A DNA stretch of 64,000 nucleotides, from assembly GCF_035989245.1 (NCBI RefSeq), contig NZ_JAYMFF010000002.1, positions 248,001 through 312,000 on the forward strand, written 5' to 3'. This stretch comes from Adlercreutzia wanghongyangiae (GTDB lineage: Bacteria > Actinomycetota > Coriobacteriia > Coriobacteriales > Eggerthellaceae). The notes under the pieces are model-generated. The model worked only from the letters and a program-made list of their open reading frames with translations. It had not been told where the DNA came from and ran no database searches. Below are positions 17,046-24,623 of the stretch, piece by piece. The translations under genes and the position numbers were made by a program. Numbering within the stretch: the first letter of the stretch is position 1; each line of letters opens with the position of its first letter.

Positions 17046-17710
17046 TGAACACTACTGCTGACAACGCTTCCCACGAAGCCTCCGCCCCCGCCCCCGCCCC
17101 CGCCCATATTTCCCTGTTCGGCACTGTGCCCGATTCCATCGTGGACGGCCCCGGCCTGCGCTACGCCGTATTCGTGCAGGGATGCTCTCACGGCTGTCCC
17201 GGCTGCCATAACCCCGAAAGCCAGCCGGCTGAGGGCGGCACGGAAACTGCCCTGACCGACCTGCTGGCCGACATCGAGTCCAACGGCCTTGTGCACGATG
17301 TGACGCTGTCGGGCGGCGAGCCCTTCGAGCAGCCCCAGGCGTGCGCAGCACTGGCGCGCGAACTGAAAAAACGCGGCTACGGCATCTGGTCGTTCACGGG
17401 GTATTTGTACGACGATCTGCAGAAACGCGCGGAAGCGGCCCAAGCCGAGAAGGCGCGCCGGGCAGAAAGCGGCACCCTGGGCGCCGCGCTGACCGAGGGC
17501 ATTGCCGACGACCTGGCCGTGGGGGATTTGCTGGATGTCATCGACGTGCTGGTGGACGGCCCCTTCGTGGAATCGCTCAAATCGTTGGAATTGAAGTGGT
17601 GCGGTTCTTCCAACCAGCGCCTCATCGATATGCCCGCCACCCGCGCCGCCGGCCACGTGGTGCTGTGGCAGCCCCTCGACTTCAACCTGCAGAAACCTTC
17701 CAACTGGTAA
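17045..17710 (+). CDS. nrdG: Anaerobic ribonucleotide reductase-activating protein
   Basis: A 221-residue radical-SAM activase. After an Ala/Pro-rich N-terminus, residues around 45-56 read QGCSHGCPGCHNPES, the Cx3Cx2C motif binding the 4Fe-4S cluster and S-adenosylmethionine, followed by the SAM-contact motif TLSGGEPFEQP. NrdG generates the glycyl radical on NrdD, whose gene lies 7 kb away at 24624-26957 on the other strand. The chain has an insertion of charged, Ala-rich residues near 130-155 (RAEAAQAEKARRAES), making it longer than the usual ~155-200. ATG 17045 is preferred over an upstream ATG at 16997 because only here does a promoter fit (see that entry). Confidence 0.9.
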   Translation: MNTTADNASHEASAPAPAPAHISLFGTVPDSIVDGPGLRYAVFVQGCSHGCPGCHNPESQPAEGGTETALTDLLADIESNGLVHDVTLSGGEPFEQPQACAALARELKKRGYGIWSFTGYLYDDLQKRAEAAQAEKARRAESGTLGAALTEGIADDLAVGDLLDVIDVLVDGPFVESLKSLELKWCGSSNQRLIDMPATRAAGHVVLWQPLDFNLQKPSNW

Positions 17711-17752
17711 CCGCGAGCAGCCTTGTCGGCTGCCCTTGCCGCCGTAAATGGG

Positions 17753-17786
17753 GCGCCCCGCTGCGGGGAGGGTCGCAGCGGGGCGC
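17753..17786. terminator. Bidirectional terminator between nrdG and flavoprotein B
   Basis: A perfect 13-bp stem (GCGCCCCGCTGCG / CGCAGCGGGGCGC) with an eight-base loop in the gap between two convergent genes. Confidence 0.7.
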
Positions 17787-17825
17787 AGGTAACACGAGCC
17801 CGTTCAGGCTTTGGAAGTGAGCGAT

Positions 17826-19598
17826 TTACAGCTCGGCCAGATCACGACCAAGCAGGTACGACAGCGTGCCGCACACCGCGCCCAGGTTCTGGCCCGGCAT
17901 TACGAAGTTGTAGGTGTTGGCGTAGAAATCGCCCGTCATGATGCCCGTGCAGTACAGGCCCTCGATGGGAGAATCGTCCTCCTGACACACCTGCATCTTG
18001 TGGTTGGTGCGCAGGCCGCCGCACACCGTCAGGAACGTGGCGCCCACGGTCTTCGACGCGTAGAACGGCGGCGTGGAGATGGGGTAAAGGATGGACGGAT
18101 CCACGTAGTATTCCTCATCCAGATGGTTCTCAGCGTACTTGTTGTACTGCTCGATGGTCTTCAGGGCCTGCTCCTTGTCGATGCCCTCCATCTGCTCCAC
18201 CAGCTCCTCGATGGTGTCGGCCTTGTAGTAGGTAGAGCCGTTGCCGATGGAGTTGCTGCCCTCTTCTACGTTCTTGTCCCACTTCTCGATCAGTTCTTCG
18301 GGCGACAGGGGCATGATGCCGTTGGTGTACCCCACCGAGCAGCCGAACTGCTCCCAGGAATCGCGGGTGTAGGCGTACGCCGTATCCCACACGCCGAACG
18401 CGGTCTTTTCGGGAAGCTGCAGCACCGAGATGGCGCCGTAGGAGAAGTTGGTGTTCTCGTTCTGGTAGCGCTCGCCGTGAATGTTCATGTTCAGGCCCCA
18501 GAAGTTGGAGATAACGTCGTGGGACGGGCCGGCACAACCGCCGTTGATCATGGGCGGTACGGGGAAGGTCTTCTGCCACGCGGCACCCACCCACAGGCCC
18601 ATCTTGTGGCCGTCGCCGGGCATGAGGCCCGAATAGCCCAGCTCGACATCGTAGTCGACATCGCCGACGCTCAGGGTCTCCTTGAAGTTCTCCCAGGCCC
18701 AGGGGCTGTACTTGGCCATCATGTCGGGGTTCTTCGAGAAGTCGCCCGTGGCCAGCACCACGGCCTTGTTCGCCACATACTTCACGTAGGTGCCGTCTTC
18801 GCGCTTCGCCACCACCGCCGACACGCGGCCGGTGTTGTCGTTGTCGCGAATGAGGTACTGGCCCACGGTGCTGTAGTGGATCTCGCCGCCGAAGTCCTCG
18901 GTGAAGATATCGGCATAGGCCTGGGCCTCCAGCGGGGCGCCGAACAGGGCACCGAAGGGCTGCTCGTCGTTCCAGAAGTTATGGGAGGCCGGCGGCACCG
19001 TCAGCACGCCGGTGGGATCGGTGTAGCCCGGCTCCAGGCAGCACTTCAGGCCGCGCGCCGCCATGTGATCGATCGTCCAATCGATAGACTCGGCCGAATG
19101 GTTGATCCAACGCTCCCACTTCTTCTTGTCCATGAAGTAGGAACCCGAGGTCTGCTCCATCTTCACGATGTGCGCCGCCGACTCGGGCGTGTAATCGATG
19201 TTGAACTCCTTCTGGATCTTGGAACCGATGGCATGGTTCGAACCGCCGCGGCTGATGGGCTTCGTGCTGGCCGAGAACACGATGACATCGGCGCCCTGCT
19301 CGGCGGCGGACACGGCCGTGCACAGACCGGCCATGCCAGCGCCCACGATGACGATGTCGTGGGTGATGGTCTCGGCGATGTCGTCATCGGCCACCGGCTC
19401 GGGCGGAATCTCGAAGCTCCACTTCTGATCGGCGTAGTTCTCGGCAGTCAGCAGGTTGTCTGCGCCCTCGGCGCTGGCGGTGCCGGTGCTGCCGGCCTCC
19501 TGGCTCGGCGAGCAACCCGCAAGCGCGGCACCCGTCGCCGCAAACGCACCCGTCGCAAGAGCGCCTTTCAGAAAGTCTCGACGATTAATCTGTCCCAT
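17826..19598 (-). CDS. Tat-exported FAD-dependent reductase (flavoprotein B)
   Basis: A 590-residue paralogue of the protein at 698-2452. NRRDFLKG gives the twin-arginine signal; the signal helix ends LAGCS, a possible lipobox. The FAD motif GAGMAGLCTAVSAAEQG and the RGGSNHAIGSK segment follow. The C-terminus has CGGLRTNHKMQV and ANTYNFVMPGQNLG, the same N-x-YNF-x-x-PG motif as protein A in place of the fumarate-reductase ANRLGGNA with its catalytic Arg. Substrate unknown. Divergent from a membrane LuxR regulator whose start is 227 bp away; such pairs in Eggerthellaceae are commonly substrate-induced. TAGGAGGG lies before the ATG. No haem site is visible, so it needs an electron donor encoded elsewhere. 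Confidence 0.87.
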   Translation of the reverse strand: MGQINRRDFLKGALATGAFAATGAALAGCSPSQEAGSTGTASAEGADNLLTAENYADQKWSFEIPPEPVADDDIAETITHDIVIVGAGMAGLCTAVSAAEQGADVIVFSASTKPISRGGSNHAIGSKIQKEFNIDYTPESAAHIVKMEQTSGSYFMDKKKWERWINHSAESIDWTIDHMAARGLKCCLEPGYTDPTGVLTVPPASHNFWNDEQPFGALFGAPLEAQAYADIFTEDFGGEIHYSTVGQYLIRDNDNTGRVSAVVAKREDGTYVKYVANKAVVLATGDFSKNPDMMAKYSPWAWENFKETLSVGDVDYDVELGYSGLMPGDGHKMGLWVGAAWQKTFPVPPMINGGCAGPSHDVISNFWGLNMNIHGERYQNENTNFSYGAISVLQLPEKTAFGVWDTAYAYTRDSWEQFGCSVGYTNGIMPLSPEELIEKWDKNVEEGSNSIGNGSTYYKADTIEELVEQMEGIDKEQALKTIEQYNKYAENHLDEEYYVDPSILYPISTPPFYASKTVGATFLTVCGGLRTNHKMQVCQEDDSPIEGLYCTGIMTGDFYANTYNFVMPGQNLGAVCGTLSYLLGRDLAEL

Positions 19599-19759
19599 GT
19601 TTCCCTCCTATAATCGGTATCGGAACACCAAGCAGCATGGCACACATCTGGCGCGGACGCGCTCATCCAGATTCGGTGTTTATGCGCAAAAAGGGGTCAC
19701 ACGTATTGGGTGAAAATGGCATTTCGCCCGCTCAGAGCCTTCACTGGCTCTCACGCTTT

Positions 19760-19790
19760 TTGAGCAGAGGACCCACGGTTGGCCTACAAT
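19760..19790 (+). promoter_or_regulatory. Candidate promoter of the LuxR gene
   Basis: TTGAGC (19760-19765) and TACAAT (19785-19790) with a 19-base spacer, about 35 bases before the ATG. The spacer is long, so the call is tentative. Confidence 0.35.
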
Positions 19791-19825
19791 AGCCAAAGGC
19801 AGAAATCTCCCAGGGGAGGGCGGAG

Positions 19826-21340
19826 ATGCACGTGAGTCACAGCAACAGCGGACGATTTCCTTTGGCGGCAATCGGGTTTGCCGCCTTTCTCGCCATGAAC
19901 TCCTTTTCACTTTGGGGGTTCTCGGCGTTGCCCCAACGCGCTTTCGGAATGGATGCCAGCAGCTCGTGGACTATCCCCTTGCAACTGAGCAACGTGGGCA
20001 CGTTTCTCGTCTACTTCCTGGGAGCCCGTCGGCTGCCGCGCCTGCTCAACCGCGTTCCGTTTCTTGAAGCCATCCTTCTTATCTCTTGCGGAATGATCCT
20101 GCTCCTGGGATTCTTCCTCTCGTCGGCCCTGGGGCTGCTGGTGGCTGCCGCCGTGCTCGTCGGCGCGGGAACCACCTGCTGCTTTATCTGCTGGGAACAC
20201 GTTTTCTCATTCGGAACGGTTTGCGAGGGCCAGCAGCGCATCATCGCGGGATCGGCGCTTTCCATTCTCGCGTTCGCCTTTCTGTTTGTCCTCGGCAGCG
20301 ACACGACGTTGTTCACGGTGGCCCTGCTCGCTTTCTTGAATCTGGTGCTGCTCTACGCCTCGCTGGTTCTGGAGCGGAGGCGCCCCGCCGCATCTGCGGC
20401 ACCCGACGGCATTGCCGAAGATTTCCCGTCCCACGCCGACCCCAGCCCCGGGGAAGCCGAGCGCGCCTGCACCTCCCTGCGCGTTATGGCGCAAAGGTTC
20501 GGCAAGCCCATCCTCTGCATCGTCATGGTGGGCATTATTTCCCCCGTTCTGGGCAACGTTGCCTACCCCGAGCCGCTCGCCCTGGAGGAGAACTGCCTGC
20601 TGGTGCTGTCGGCGAACCTGCTTTCGGCGTGCATCCTGGGCGTCATCTGGTTCGTGCTGCGCAAGAGCACCACCGTGGTGCGCGTCTACGTCATCCTCTT
20701 TCCCTTGCTGGTAACGGCCCTTCTGCTGCTGCCTTTCGTGGCAGATGCCTTCCGCATCGCCATTATGTTCGTAGGCAGTTTCGCGTTCACCTTGTTCTCC
20801 ATCGTGATGATGATGTGGTGCATCACCGCGGCGCGACAGTGGCAGATGAGCCTTACCGAGGTATATGCCCTGTTCGGCGGTATCACCTACGGATCGCGCC
20901 TCGTAGGCCAGTGTCTTGCATCGGTGATCAGCTCGAGCTCCCTTTCTCAGGAAACCCAGATTTTCGCCAGCGTGGCCATTCTGCTGTACGGCTGCTCGCT
21001 GGTCATGTTCGTACTGGCCCGCAGAGGGGAAACCCGCACAGGAAGCGCGGCGGCAGTGGCAAGCGGCGTGGATGTGCTGCACGAGGCCTGCCGGCAGCTT
21101 TCCCAGGAGCACGGGCTTTCCGCACGGCAGAGCGAGGTGCTCGACTTGCTGGTGCACGGCTACGACGTGCCTTCGGCCGCAAAGAAGCTGTTCATTTCGG
21201 AGAACACGGTACGCACCCACATGAAGAAGATCTACGCGCTCATGGACGTTCATTCCAAGCAGGAGATCATCGATGCGGTGAATGCGCGATGCTCGTCCGA
21301 TGCCCAGGGTTCCCAACCGCCGCGGGAAAGCGCAGGGTGA
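19826..21340 (+). CDS. LuxR-type regulator with polytopic membrane domain (1)
   Basis: A 504-residue protein. Residues 1-405 hold about twelve hydrophobic helices arranged like an MFS transporter (for example FLVYFLGARRLPRLLNRVPF). The C-terminal ~65 residues are a LuxR/GerE helix-turn-helix: LSARQSEVLDLLVHGYDV, AAKKLFISENTVRTHMKKIY. Such membrane-bound LuxR regulators are expanded in Eggerthellaceae and usually sit beside a reductase gene; here it is divergent from flavoprotein B, which it probably controls by sensing the substrate in or through the membrane. GGGAGGGCGGAG precedes the ATG. Its last 74 bp overlap the 3' end of the convergent histidine kinase gene. Confidence 0.9.
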   Translation: MHVSHSNSGRFPLAAIGFAAFLAMNSFSLWGFSALPQRAFGMDASSSWTIPLQLSNVGTFLVYFLGARRLPRLLNRVPFLEAILLISCGMILLLGFFLSSALGLLVAAAVLVGAGTTCCFICWEHVFSFGTVCEGQQRIIAGSALSILAFAFLFVLGSDTTLFTVALLAFLNLVLLYASLVLERRRPAASAAPDGIAEDFPSHADPSPGEAERACTSLRVMAQRFGKPILCIVMVGIISPVLGNVAYPEPLALEENCLLVLSANLLSACILGVIWFVLRKSTTVVRVYVILFPLLVTALLLLPFVADAFRIAIMFVGSFAFTLFSIVMMMWCITAARQWQMSLTEVYALFGGITYGSRLVGQCLASVISSSSLSQETQIFASVAILLYGCSLVMFVLARRGETRTGSAAAVASGVDVLHEACRQLSQEHGLSARQSEVLDLLVHGYDVPSAAKKLFISENTVRTHMKKIYALMDVHSKQEIIDAVNARCSSDAQGSQPPRESAG

Positions 21341-22499
21341 AAGTGGCGCCGTGGCCTTCCGTGCCGCCGACCTCGATGGTGCCGCCGTGGCGCTGGGCGC
21401 CGTGCTTCACGATGGCCAGCCCCAGGCCCGTGCCGCCGGTTTCCTTCGAGCGGCTCTTCTCCAGGCGGTAGAAGCGCTCGAAAATCTTCTCGCGCTGGTC
21501 TTCGGGAATGCCCGGGCCGTTATCGCTCACCCGCACCATTATGGGAAGGGCGTTGGCACTTTGCCCGACGGAGCCTTCCACCGCGCGGCTCTCCACGCCG
21601 GCACGCGGCTCATCGGAGCCGAGCGGCCCGACGCCGGCGCCGCCCGAGGGCTTTCCCACGCTCACTTCCACACGCACCTGGCCGCCCGACTCGTTGTAAC
21701 GAATGGCGTTCTCGATGAGGTTGTAGAGCATCTGCTCCATCAGGCTCTCGTTGCCGGCCACGGTGGCCGGCTCGCCCACCACTTCCACGGCAATGCCATG
21801 TTCTTCTGCCAGTTTCGCCAGCCGGTCGGCGGCACGGCAGGCCACTCCCAGCACTTCCACCGGCGCCGCCGTAGCCTCATCGGGGGGCACCTCGTCCAGC
21901 CGCGACAAAATGAGCACGTCGTTGATGAGCGCCCGCATGGCCTGGGATTCCTGATAGATGAGGCCGGCGAAACGGGGCACGTCGTCGGGGGGCACCATGC
22001 CGTTGGCCATCAGCTCGGCATAGCCGGAGATAACCTGCAAGGGCGTTTTCATCTCGTGGGACACGTTGGCTGAGAAGTCGCGACGCAGGCTCTCGGCGCG
22101 GGCGAGTTCCTCGTTCTGGGCGCGCAAGGTGCGCTGTTGGGAGTCGATGCGCGTCAGCAGGGGCGCCATTTCGGCGTAGGCGCGCCCCGCCAGGGGGTCG
22201 GCCACGTCCACCTCGTCCAGCGGACGCATGATGTAACGGGTAAGCAGGCGCGACACCGCGAAGGCAAGCACCACGCCCACTATCAGCGTGGCCAGCACGC
22301 ACACTGCTAAGTCGCCCGCGAAGAAGTCTGCCATGGCATCGCGCGAGCCGGGCATCTGGCGCACCGCAGCCGCGAAGATGCTCACGAACAGCAGGGTGAG
22401 CGACGCGATGCCCATCAGCGTGAACAGCAGCACGCTGCGGAAAATGCGGCCCGACAAACTGGGTGCGCCCGCAGCGGCGGAGCGAGACGGGGCGCTCAC
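21267..22499 (-). CDS. Sensor histidine kinase
   Basis: A 410-residue kinase. Two membrane helices (about 17-45 and 62-88) bracket a short loop. A linker follows, then HisKA with the phosphoacceptor in FSANVSHEMKTPL, and HATPase motifs N (EQMLYNLIENAIRYN), G1 (VSDNGPGIPE), F (FERFYRLEKSRS) and G2 (GGTGLGLAIVKHG). GTG at 22499 overlaps the response-regulator stop (GTGA), giving translational coupling. Architecture resembles PhoR-type kinases, and a Na/Pi cotransporter gene lies just upstream of the pair, so phosphate sensing is possible but unproved. The last ~24 residues are encoded on DNA shared with the convergent LuxR gene. Confidence 0.9.
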   Translation of the reverse strand: MSAPSRSAAAGAPSLSGRIFRSVLLFTLMGIASLTLLFVSIFAAAVRQMPGSRDAMADFFAGDLAVCVLATLIVGVVLAFAVSRLLTRYIMRPLDEVDVADPLAGRAYAEMAPLLTRIDSQQRTLRAQNEELARAESLRRDFSANVSHEMKTPLQVISGYAELMANGMVPPDDVPRFAGLIYQESQAMRALINDVLILSRLDEVPPDEATAAPVEVLGVACRAADRLAKLAEEHGIAVEVVGEPATVAGNESLMEQMLYNLIENAIRYNESGGQVRVEVSVGKPSGGAGVGPLGSDEPRAGVESRAVEGSVGQSANALPIMVRVSDNGPGIPEDQREKIFERFYRLEKSRSKETGGTGLGLAIVKHGAQRHGGTIEVGGTEGHGATFTLRFPAAVGNPGHRTSIAHSPHR

Positions 22500-23227
22500 C
22501 GCAGCACCTCTTTCAGGCGATAGCCCACTCCGCGCACGGTGCCCAAGGCTTCCTCGGCGCCGGGGGCAGCGGCGGCGAGCTTCTTGCGCAACGTTTTCAC
22601 GTGCATGTCCACCGTGCGCGTCTCGCCGACGAAGCTCACGCCCCACACCTGGTCGAGCAGCTGCTCGCGGGTGAGAACGCGGCCCTTGTTCTCCATCAGC
22701 ACGCGCAGCAAATCGAACTCCTTGCGCGTCAGGGGAAGCTCCGCGCCGGCCGCCGTGGCCGTGCGCGCCTCGGGCGTAAGCACCACTGACCCACAAACGA
22801 GTTGCCCCGGCTCGGACGCGGAGGAGGCATTCGTGGCGCGGGCGGGCCGGGCCGCGCGACGCAGCAGCGCGTTCACCCGCGAGACCAGCTCCATCATGCC
22901 GAAGGGCTTCGCCAGGTAGTCGTCGGCACCGGCGTCCAGCCCGCTCACCTTGTCGAACTCGGTGCCCTTGGCAGTGAGCATCATCACGGGAATGTCCTCG
23001 GTTTCCGCCGATTCCCGCAGACGCGCCACCAGCGCAAGGCCATCTTCACCCGGCAGCATGATGTCCAGCAGCGCTGCGGCCGGCGGTTCAGCGCGGCAGG
23101 CTTCCACGAAGCCCTCGCCATCGGGAAAGGCCCGCACTTGAAAGCCGGCCTGGCGCAAGGCGTAGCTCGTCAGATCGCGAATGTTCTCGTCGTCTTCCAC
23201 GTAGTATATGAGAGGCGCGTCGGCCAT
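22496..23227 (-). CDS. OmpR/PhoB-type response regulator
   Basis: A 243-residue regulator. The receiver domain begins APLIYYVEDDENIRDLTSYA with the acidic pair EDD and has the phosphoacceptor Asp in LLDIMLPGEDG and the conserved Lys in MLTAKGTEFD. A linker with Ala/Arg leads to a winged helix (GAELPLTRKEFDLLRVLMEN ... TVDMHVKTLRKKL). It is cognate to the kinase overlapping its 3' end. AAGGAG lies before ATG 23227. A terminator at 23285-23325 separates it from the upstream cotransporter gene. Confidence 0.92.
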   Translation of the reverse strand: MADAPLIYYVEDDENIRDLTSYALRQAGFQVRAFPDGEGFVEACRAEPPAAALLDIMLPGEDGLALVARLRESAETEDIPVMMLTAKGTEFDKVSGLDAGADDYLAKPFGMMELVSRVNALLRRAARPARATNASSASEPGQLVCGSVVLTPEARTATAAGAELPLTRKEFDLLRVLMENKGRVLTREQLLDQVWGVSFVGETRTVDMHVKTLRKKLAAAAPGAEEALGTVRGVGYRLKEVLR

Positions 23228-23284
23228 GATGCTCCTTTCGGCTGCCTGGGCGCATTGTAGCGCAGACGCCCGCCAAGAAACGGA

Positions 23285-23325
23285 GCAAGGCCCCGCACCG
23301 TCAGGAATCTGACGCGGAGCCTTGC
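23285..23325 (-). terminator. Terminator of the Na/Pi cotransporter gene
   Basis: GCAAGGC..CGC..GTCAG and CTGAC..GCG..GCCTTGC pair over most of 41 bases with a GAAT loop; on the minus strand it is followed by a T-rich stretch (TCCGTTTCTT). Confidence 0.65.
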
Positions 23326-23348
23326 TGAAACGCGGGCGCGTCGGGCCC

Positions 23349-24401
23349 CTATGCTGCGGCCGCGTCCGGCGCAAGGGGCGCCTCGTGGGCCAAGGAACCG
23401 TCGGCCAGCGGGTTGCGCGGGCGCAACGGCTTCTCGGGAAGCACCGCCATCACCAGGCGCACCATCAGCGACACACACGGCAACCACAGCACGGTCATGG
23501 ACACGTTGAACAGCGTATGGGCGTTCGCGATCTGGCGGGCGATGACCTCCACTTCGGCCCCCGTCGGCGGAATGGCGGCCACTACACTGGCGAACGGGCC
23601 GATAAGCCCCACGAACAACAGGCAGCCCGACAGGTTGAAAATGCAGTGCGACAGCGCCAGGCGCTTCGCGTCGCGCGACTGGCCCACGGCGGCCAGAAGC
23701 GCCGTGATGGTAGTGCCCAGGTTGTCGCCCAGCAGAATGGGAATAGCCCCCTCCAGTCCGATGATGCTGGCACCGTCGGGACCAGGCGTGGCGGCGAAGT
23801 TCTGCAGCACGGCGATGGTAGCACTGGAGCTTTGCACCACCAGCGTCATCACCGTGCCCACCACCACGCCGAGCACAGGCACGCCGGCCACCTGGGCGAT
23901 CAGGTCGGTGAACACGGGATTGGTGGCCAGCGGCTTCATGACGGCGCCCATGGTGTCGATGCCGAGGAACAACAGGCCGAAACCGAAGATGGCCGTGCCG
24001 ATGAACTTCAACTGCCCCTGGCGGCCCAGCTGCATGACCACGAAGCCCGTCAGCACAATGCCCAGCACGTAATCGGACAGCTTGAAGGCGATAATCTGCG
24101 CCGTAATGGTGGTGCCGATGTTCGCACCCATGATGATGGGGATGGCCTGGCGCAGGTTCATGAGGCCGGCCGCCACGAATCCGATGGTCATCACGGTGGT
24201 GGCGCTGGAGCTTTGCAGCACCGCCGTAGCCAGCGCGCCGGCAAGCACGCCAACGACCGGGTTCTTCGTCACCGCAGCGAGAATAGCGCGCATGCGCTCG
24301 CCGGCGGCATCCTGCAAGTTGCTGCTCATGAGGCTCATACCGTACAGGAACAGGGCCAGACCGCCGAAAAGCCCCAACCCGATCTGCAACAGCTCTTCCA
24401 C
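23349..24401 (-). CDS. Na+/phosphate cotransporter family protein (NptA/PNaS)
   Basis: A 350-residue membrane protein with about eight to nine helices and the internal duplication of the PNaS family. Each half carries a QSSSAT signature (AVLQSSSATTVMT and LVVQSSSATIAVL) followed by G-x-N-(I/L)-GTT (GANIGTTITA, GDNLGTTITA), the substrate and Na+ site. It would import phosphate or a related anion with Na+. It lacks the cytoplasmic PhoU-like tail seen in longer members. Start placed at GTG 24401 because GAAGGAG lies six bases upstream; a GTG at 24443 has none. Neighbouring two-component genes downstream are beyond a terminator. Confidence 0.87.
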   Translation of the reverse strand: MEELLQIGLGLFGGLALFLYGMSLMSSNLQDAAGERMRAILAAVTKNPVVGVLAGALATAVLQSSSATTVMTIGFVAAGLMNLRQAIPIIMGANIGTTITAQIIAFKLSDYVLGIVLTGFVVMQLGRQGQLKFIGTAIFGFGLLFLGIDTMGAVMKPLATNPVFTDLIAQVAGVPVLGVVVGTVMTLVVQSSSATIAVLQNFAATPGPDGASIIGLEGAIPILLGDNLGTTITALLAAVGQSRDAKRLALSHCIFNLSGCLLFVGLIGPFASVVAAIPPTGAEVEVIARQIANAHTLFNVSMTVLWLPCVSLMVRLVMAVLPEKPLRPRNPLADGSLAHEAPLAPDAAAA

Positions 24402-24570
24402 CTGCGTCTCCTTCGTCGCATCGCTGCAGGCGCGCCGAAGCACCCGCTAACACGTCTCAACGAACACGCAGTATGCCGTGCCTGTGAGCGCCCCAAGTAA
24501 TCCACCGGTAAAGGGAATGTAAAGTTTCACAGGTCGTTCCCGGCGTCGCAAACAGCGCAGACAAACAAAA

Positions 24571-24596
24571 GAGGGCCGTCTTACGGGACGGCCCTC
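24571..24596 (-). terminator. Rho-independent terminator of nrdD
   Basis: A perfect 10-bp stem (GAGGGCCGTC / GACGGCCCTC) with a six-base loop; on the minus strand TTTTGTTTGT follows immediately. Confidence 0.85.
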
Positions 24597-24623
24597 GGGC
24601 TCAGCTGTGTGCGTTCGCGTTGC

